Of a stretch of DNA of 9,167 nt, positions 6,259 to 9,167 are shown one piece after another. The notes under the pieces are model-generated. The model was given only the letters and a program-made list of their open reading frames with translations, was not told where the DNA came from and did no database searches. The stretch's first letter is position 1. Every line of letters begins with the position of its first letter. This DNA comes from an uncultured Collinsella sp. GTDB lineage: Bacteria > Actinomycetota > Coriobacteriia > Coriobacteriales > Coriobacteriaceae. The stretch lies in assembly GCA_900751665.1 (NCBI GenBank), contig CAADSV010000165.1:1-9167 (forward strand), written 5' to 3'. A program made the position numbers and the translations under genes.

Positions 6259-6300
6259 CCCAGCGGCTCGTAAAGCAACCACTCGCGGGCGGCTCTTTTA

Positions 6301-6306
6301 TATAAT
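6301..6306 (+). promoter_or_regulatory. -10 box for the plus-strand gene
   Basis: A perfect TATAAT within a T/A-rich stretch lies about 29 bases before the chosen ATG. No good -35 is visible at 17 bases. Because it overlaps the ATG at 6305, translation must begin at a later ATG. Confidence 0.55.
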
Positions 6307-6325
6307 GGTGGGCACGCAAATGATT

Positions 6326-6329
6326 GGAG
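6326..6329 (+). promoter_or_regulatory. Ribosome binding site that fixes the start of the plus-strand gene
   Basis: GGAG lies five bases before the ATG at 6335. It is inside the coding extensions that the ATGs at 6305 and 6320 would give. Confidence 0.65.
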
Positions 6330-6334
6330 AGCGC

Positions 6335-6910
6335 ATGCCCACGTCACAAAGCCAGAAAAAAGAAGCCATCGCTCAGGCGACCGAGCAGGAGCTCGCGTCG
6401 CTTGCAGATCGCGGTGTGCGTATCGCGGGCAATGCGTGCTCGCCGATTGTGCTGGTCAAAGGCGATTTGGATGAAGCCGAGTGCTCGGGCGGCGAGCTGG
6501 CTGCCGGCGCGGATGGCGCCGCGTTGCGCAAGGCGCTCGGCGCCATCGGATATGCCCCCGAGGATTTTTGCGTGCTGGCAAGCGTCGCCGGCGCGGGCGA
6601 CGGAGCGGTCGCGGCGGGCGAGGCCCTGACGTGCGACCTGTTCCGCGAGGCGCTGGAGACCTTGGATCCCGAGGCGGTGCTGCTGCTGGACAACAGTGCG
6701 GCCGATGTCATGCGCGAGACCTATGCCGATATGCTTGTGGCAATTGATGACTTTGACACCGCCATGCTCAAGCCCGGCCTGGTCGCCCATGTGCAGGGGC
6801 GCCGCGTGCTGGCGCTCGACGGTTTTGAGGCGGCGCTCACCGACAAGGCCGCCAAGCAGCGCATGTGGGCCTACATTAAGCAGCTGACCCCGGCGGCTGC
6901 ACCGCTGTAG
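6335..6910 (+). CDS. Degenerate uracil-DNA glycosylase-like protein, function unknown
   Basis: The 191 residues have no signal peptide or membrane helix. The order of segments resembles family-4-type uracil-DNA glycosylases: a P-x-V-L-V strand (37-41); a helix followed by LRKALGAIGYAPEDFCVLASV (64-84), where that family has a helix, IG and a strand ending in a conserved motif; CDLFREALETLDPEAVLLLDNSAADVM (100-126), like the segment that precedes LG-x-x-A; and DGFEAALTDKAAKQRMWAYIKQL (162-184), like the HPAALL...W..L tail. The catalytic GEAPG loop, the His of the HPS motif and the Fe-S cysteines are absent, so glycosylase activity is unlikely. The ATG at 6335 is chosen because GGAG (6326-6329) sits five bases upstream and the -10 box excludes the ATG at 6305. 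The gene converges on the kinase, with 18 bases between them. The fold assignment is inference; the reading frame is secure. Confidence 0.8.
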   Translation: MPTSQSQKKEAIAQATEQELASLADRGVRIAGNACSPIVLVKGDLDEAECSGGELAAGADGAALRKALGAIGYAPEDFCVLASVAGAGDGAVAAGEALTCDLFREALETLDPEAVLLLDNSAADVMRETYADMLVAIDDFDTAMLKPGLVAHVQGRRVLALDGFEAALTDKAAKQRMWAYIKQLTPAAAPL

Positions 6911-6928
6911 CGAGGCTGGCGGCAGCCC

Positions 6929-7885
6929 CTACATCACGGCGCGCAGCTCAAACCGGTCGCCGTTAATGCGGAACTGGCAGTTGCCGTTCATACGCTCGAC
7001 GGCAAGCTTAATGCTCTTGGTGCCAAAGCCGTGCCCAGTGTGCTGAGCCACGGGCATGCCGTCGACCATGTGCGGCGCACGGCCAAACGTGTTGGAAACC
7101 AGCAATAGAAGCTGACCGTCTTCGTAGCGAAGGTCCAGGTCGACAAACCGCTTGCCTTCGGGGGCGGCGCTCGCTGCGGCGATGGCATTGTCCAGGGCGT
7201 TCGATACCACACTGAACAGATCGACATCGCTCACATGGACGGTTTCGGGCACGGCGGCGCGCAGGTCGGCGGTGATGCCGTGCGCGTTGATGTCCGCGGA
7301 AAGCGACGAGAGCGCAATGTTGACCGTTTCGTTGGCGCAGTAGCGGCGCACGGCGGTGCGGTCGTTGGCCTCGCAGAGCGCGTCGATGCGCTCGAGCGCC
7401 TCATCGGTGTGACCCTCTTCGATCAGGGCCGCTAGACCGCGCAGGTAGTGGCGCATGTCGTGACGGAGAACCGAGAGCTCGCGTCCGGACTGGCGCCAGG
7501 CTTCGAGCTCTTTGATGGCCGCGCTGTCGCGGGTCGCGAGCATCCAGCGCTCGCGCTCGGCGATTTCCTTTGCCTCGTATTCGCGAAGGTAGACGGCAAG
7601 AAACATAAGGTAGAAGGCGCAGAGGGCGAACGCCAAAAACTCAACGGTTACCACCGAGCCCGAGTGGAAGAGCGTGGTATAGACGTTGGTGGCGTAGTCG
7701 AAGATGTAGTAGACAAGCGGCAGGATGAGCAGAATCTCCAGCTCGGTGGGGCTTTTGATCGCCAGGCGGGGGCCAATGTCGCTTGCCCAATGCAACAAGA
7801 CGGCAAAGACGCCGAGCGTGGTGATGATGCGCGCCGCGTAGTACGCAACCTGCGAATCGGTGGCGGCGAATGCGGCGATGCCCAT
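6929..7885 (-). CDS. GHKL sensor histidine kinase, C-terminal portion (gene split by in-frame TGA)
   Basis: This is the catalytic part of a membrane sensor kinase of the AgrC/NatK-like GHKL group, which phosphorylates a LytTR regulator. The 318 residues hold three likely membrane helices (about 12-33, 48-66, 78-100), a coiled linker, the phospho-acceptor motif VLRHDMRHYLRGL (His142 or thereabouts), the N box SNALDNAI (about residue 240) and a G box GHGFGTKSI near the end. The reading begins with an ATG directly after a TGA in the same frame as the preceding 106 codons. The two pieces together make a protein of about 425 residues starting at 8206, the usual size and topology of these kinases. 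It therefore looks like a nonsense-interrupted gene. Reinitiation at this ATG could still yield the catalytic part, although no clear Shine-Dalgarno precedes it. Confidence 0.85.
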   Translation of the reverse strand: MGIAAFAATDSQVAYYAARIITTLGVFAVLLHWASDIGPRLAIKSPTELEILLILPLVYYIFDYATNVYTTLFHSGSVVTVEFLAFALCAFYLMFLAVYLREYEAKEIAERERWMLATRDSAAIKELEAWRQSGRELSVLRHDMRHYLRGLAALIEEGHTDEALERIDALCEANDRTAVRRYCANETVNIALSSLSADINAHGITADLRAAVPETVHVSDVDLFSVVSNALDNAIAAASAAPEGKRFVDLDLRYEDGQLLLLVSNTFGRAPHMVDGMPVAQHTGHGFGTKSIKLAVERMNGNCQFRINGDRFELRAVM

Positions 7886-7888
7886 TCA
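7883..7888 (-). other. In-frame TGA followed directly by ATG inside the kinase gene
   Basis: The codons read ...CAG TTT AGC AAC TGA ATG GGC ATC..., i.e. QFSN-stop-MGIAAF. The frame is open on both sides from 8206 to 6929. A single base change, TGG to TGA, would explain it, and Trp at this point between membrane helices is expected from my recollection of related actinobacterial GHKL kinases. Confidence 0.8.
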
Positions 7889-8206
7889 GTTGCTAAACTG
7901 GCAGCTCAGGTAGGCACTGGTAACGCCCAGAATGGCGAGCAGCGGACTCAGGCGATAGCGTACGCACAGGTAGACGACAAGCGGCAGATGCACGACGAGT
8001 GGATAGGCCTGTCGGGCAAACAGCTCACCGCCGACGAGGTTGGCAATCGCAAAAGCGGTGCCGGTGACGGCGCCGACCCCCACCAGCTCGAGCGAATGGC
8101 GGCGGTTGATCTCGACACCGCACAGCGCCGCCGAGGCAAAGACGCCAAAGAGCAACGTCGTCGCATGGTGGATTGCCCATAGTACCAGTTCTGCCGAGGA
8201 AAGCAT
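7886..8206 (-). CDS. GHKL sensor histidine kinase, N-terminal membrane portion (gene split by in-frame TGA)
   Basis: This 106-residue piece is almost entirely hydrophobic, with three to four predicted membrane helices (about 5-30, 40-60, 67-82, 87-104). It is the first half of the sensing domain of the kinase whose remainder continues in frame after the TGA at 7888-7886. The start is the ATG at 8206-8204, which shares one base with the stop of the response regulator (TGATG) and has a GGGAG ribosome binding site at 8217-8213. That coupling, and the ordinary gene-start signals, show that the interrupted gene was built as the second cistron of a regulator-kinase operon. Alone, the piece has no catalytic residues. 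Confidence 0.75.
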   Translation of the reverse strand: MLSSAELVLWAIHHATTLLFGVFASAALCGVEINRRHSLELVGVGAVTGTAFAIANLVGGELFARQAYPLVVHLPLVVYLCVRYRLSPLLAILGVTSAYLSCQFSN

Positions 8207-8928
8207 CAGCGTCTCCCGCCCTCGAACCGCGCCGCAAAGTAGGCGTCTTGGAATCCTTGCTTGCAGCTGCGCGCGAGCGGTATGCACGCGCCCGAGCGCA
8301 TGACGATTTCCGTGCGGTTAAAGTGGTCGATGTTGCGCAGATTGACCTGGTAGCTACGGTGGCACTTAAAGAAGGTCGCGTTTTGGGCCAGTCGGTCCTC
8401 GATGCTGCGGAACGGCTCGAGCGCCTCGATATCGCGGCCGTCGCGCAGGTGGAAGACCACGTGCTTGTTGCGAGCCTCGGCATATTCGATATCGGATAGG
8501 CGCAGGGCATGGTAGCCAAAGGACGTCTTGATGACGAGCTCGTCGATCGTTGCCGGACGCAGGCTCGACAGCTCGTCAAGCAGTTGCGCCACGCGCTCGT
8601 AGGTCACGGGTTTGAGCAGGTAGTCGAAGGCACGGACCTCGTAGGACTCAAGCGCGAACTCGGGCGATGAGGTCAGAAATACCAAGCGCACGGCGGTATC
8701 GGATTGGCGCAGCTCGCGGGCGGTGTCCATGCTGTTGACGAGCGGCATGATCATGTCGAGCATGATAATGTCGGCGCGCGATGCGGCATGGCGTGCCAGC
8801 AGGTCCTCGCCGCGCGTAACGAGTGCAACATCGACCGCCGTGCCCGTCTCGGCCGACCAGCGGTTGATCATGCGGTGCAGGTTATCTAGAAAGGCGACGT
8901 CGTCGTCGCAGGCGATGATTTTGAGCAT
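8206..8928 (-). CDS. LytTR-family response regulator
   Basis: This is an AgrA/LytR-type transcription factor controlled by the kinase encoded just downstream. The 240 residues show a receiver domain (1-120) with the acidic pocket Asp8-Asp9-Asp10, phosphorylation site Asp58 in IIMLDMIMP, Thr86 in VFLTSS, and Lys106 in FDYLLKPV. A LytTR DNA-binding domain (about 128-232) follows, with IEYAEARNKHVVFHL and the signature FFKCHRSYQVNLRNI (187-200). The ATG at 8928 is taken because AAGGGGG (8941-8935) lies six bases upstream and the receiver fold begins here. A reading to 9015 only adds unrelated residues. Targets cannot be deduced from the window. Such pairs commonly control peptide or cell-density responses. 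Confidence 0.95.
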   Translation of the reverse strand: MLKIIACDDDVAFLDNLHRMINRWSAETGTAVDVALVTRGEDLLARHAASRADIIMLDMIMPLVNSMDTARELRQSDTAVRLVFLTSSPEFALESYEVRAFDYLLKPVTYERVAQLLDELSSLRPATIDELVIKTSFGYHALRLSDIEYAEARNKHVVFHLRDGRDIEALEPFRSIEDRLAQNATFFKCHRSYQVNLRNIDHFNRTEIVMRSGACIPLARSCKQGFQDAYFAARFEGGRR

Positions 8929-9167
8929 ATTGGGCCCCCTTAGTACCTCGATTTTGCCACATCGCGCACGCGCCACCCGCGGGGGTGCGTTCCATTTGCG
9001 CCCCACGGTACGCAACTCGCGCCGAGCGGCAGGGTGTCAAAACATGCGGTTGCACAATACCAGGTGGATATATATGTCAATTTGAGCTGGCGGCTGGCGA
9101 GGGACCATGCCGGGCGCCAGCGCCAAGCGATATCGGGCAACGCGAAAAGAAAGGGGGGAGAGGGGCG
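8929..9167 (-). promoter_or_regulatory. Leader of the response regulator-kinase operon
   Basis: No gene is supported in these 239 bases. On the minus strand a consensus -35 TTGACA (9080-9075) is followed after 15 bases by a -10-like TATTGT (9059-9054), a short spacer that could need an activator. A second TTGACA (9040-9035) repeats it 40 bases downstream, preceded by TTT rather than AAT. A 5-bp hairpin CACCC/GGGTG (about 8974-8987) and the near-palindrome GGCGC-CA-GCGCC (9113-9124) are also present. On the plus strand, the purine run at 9145-9164 resembles a strong ribosome binding site, so a rightward gene may start beyond the edge. Confidence 0.4.

Noticed and set aside
6199..6282. N-terminal extension of thioredoxin from an upstream start
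   Set aside because: The extra residues have no thioredoxin similarity and would include the leader hairpin, the -10 box and the GGAGG ribosome binding site.
6914..6927. Bidirectional terminator between the convergent genes (GGCTG/CAGCC hairpin)
   Set aside because: The stem is only 5 bp and there is no T-run on either strand.
7866..7888. Selenocysteine insertion at the kinase TGA, because GAATG-GGC/GCC-CATTC can form a small hairpin at and after it
   Set aside because: The hairpin overlaps the TGA and lacks the loop features of a bacterial SECIS. The site lies between membrane helices with no redox role, and a Trp codon mutation explains it more simply.
7448..8182. A 244-codon plus-strand open frame antisense to the kinase
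   Set aside because: The opposite strand has clear kinase motifs and membrane helices. The antisense translation shows no recognisable domain or ribosome binding site.
8929..9015. N-terminal extension of the response regulator
   Set aside because: The receiver domain begins at the MLKIIACDDD start, which has an ideal Shine-Dalgarno; the extension is Arg-rich and unrelated.
1..9167. CRISPR array, tRNA, rRNA, transposase or integrase genes
   Set aside because: I saw no regularly spaced repeats, no tRNA-like cloverleaf and no transposase or integrase motifs on either strand; the only mobile-like signal is the small palindromic element at 786-885.

Overview
This is a GC-rich bacterial chromosome segment in which almost every gene lies on the minus strand. 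Its protein set (a HypF/C/D/E hydrogenase-maturation cluster with NikR, plus a LytTR response regulator and a GHKL membrane kinase) and its base composition fit a Coriobacteriia actinobacterium, Collinsella-like. That assignment is an inference from gene style; there is no rRNA or other taxonomic marker.

Reading along minus-strand transcription from high to low coordinates, the first block (9167-6929) is a two-component system. It has a 239-base leader, a LytTR-type response regulator (8928-8206) and then a polytopic GHKL sensor kinase that overlaps the regulator stop by one base. The kinase is split by a single in-frame TGA (7888-7886) where related kinases probably carry a tryptophan codon. 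It therefore reads as a 106-residue N-terminal membrane piece followed directly by a 318-residue piece that starts at the next codon.

The only plus-strand gene (6335-6910) encodes a 191-residue protein that resembles a catalytically degenerate uracil-DNA glycosylase fold. It converges on the kinase and diverges from a classic thioredoxin gene (6198-5878), with promoters for both in the shared gap. A rho-independent terminator (about 5766-5729) closes the thioredoxin unit.

The rest (5657-1) is one apparent nickel/hydrogenase operon: a small His-rich helical protein, NikR (GTG start, translationally coupled to it), HypF, HypC, HypD (sharing one base with HypC) and HypE, which runs off the window. 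HypF makes the carbamoyl-derived cyanide donor and passes it to HypE. HypC and HypD assemble the Fe(CN)2CO group of [NiFe] hydrogenase, and NikR senses nickel, the other active-site metal. HypA, HypB and the hydrogenase itself are not in the window. The hypD-hypE gap is unusual: it holds a strong hairpin right after the hypD stop and a roughly 100-base, MITE-like palindromic element.
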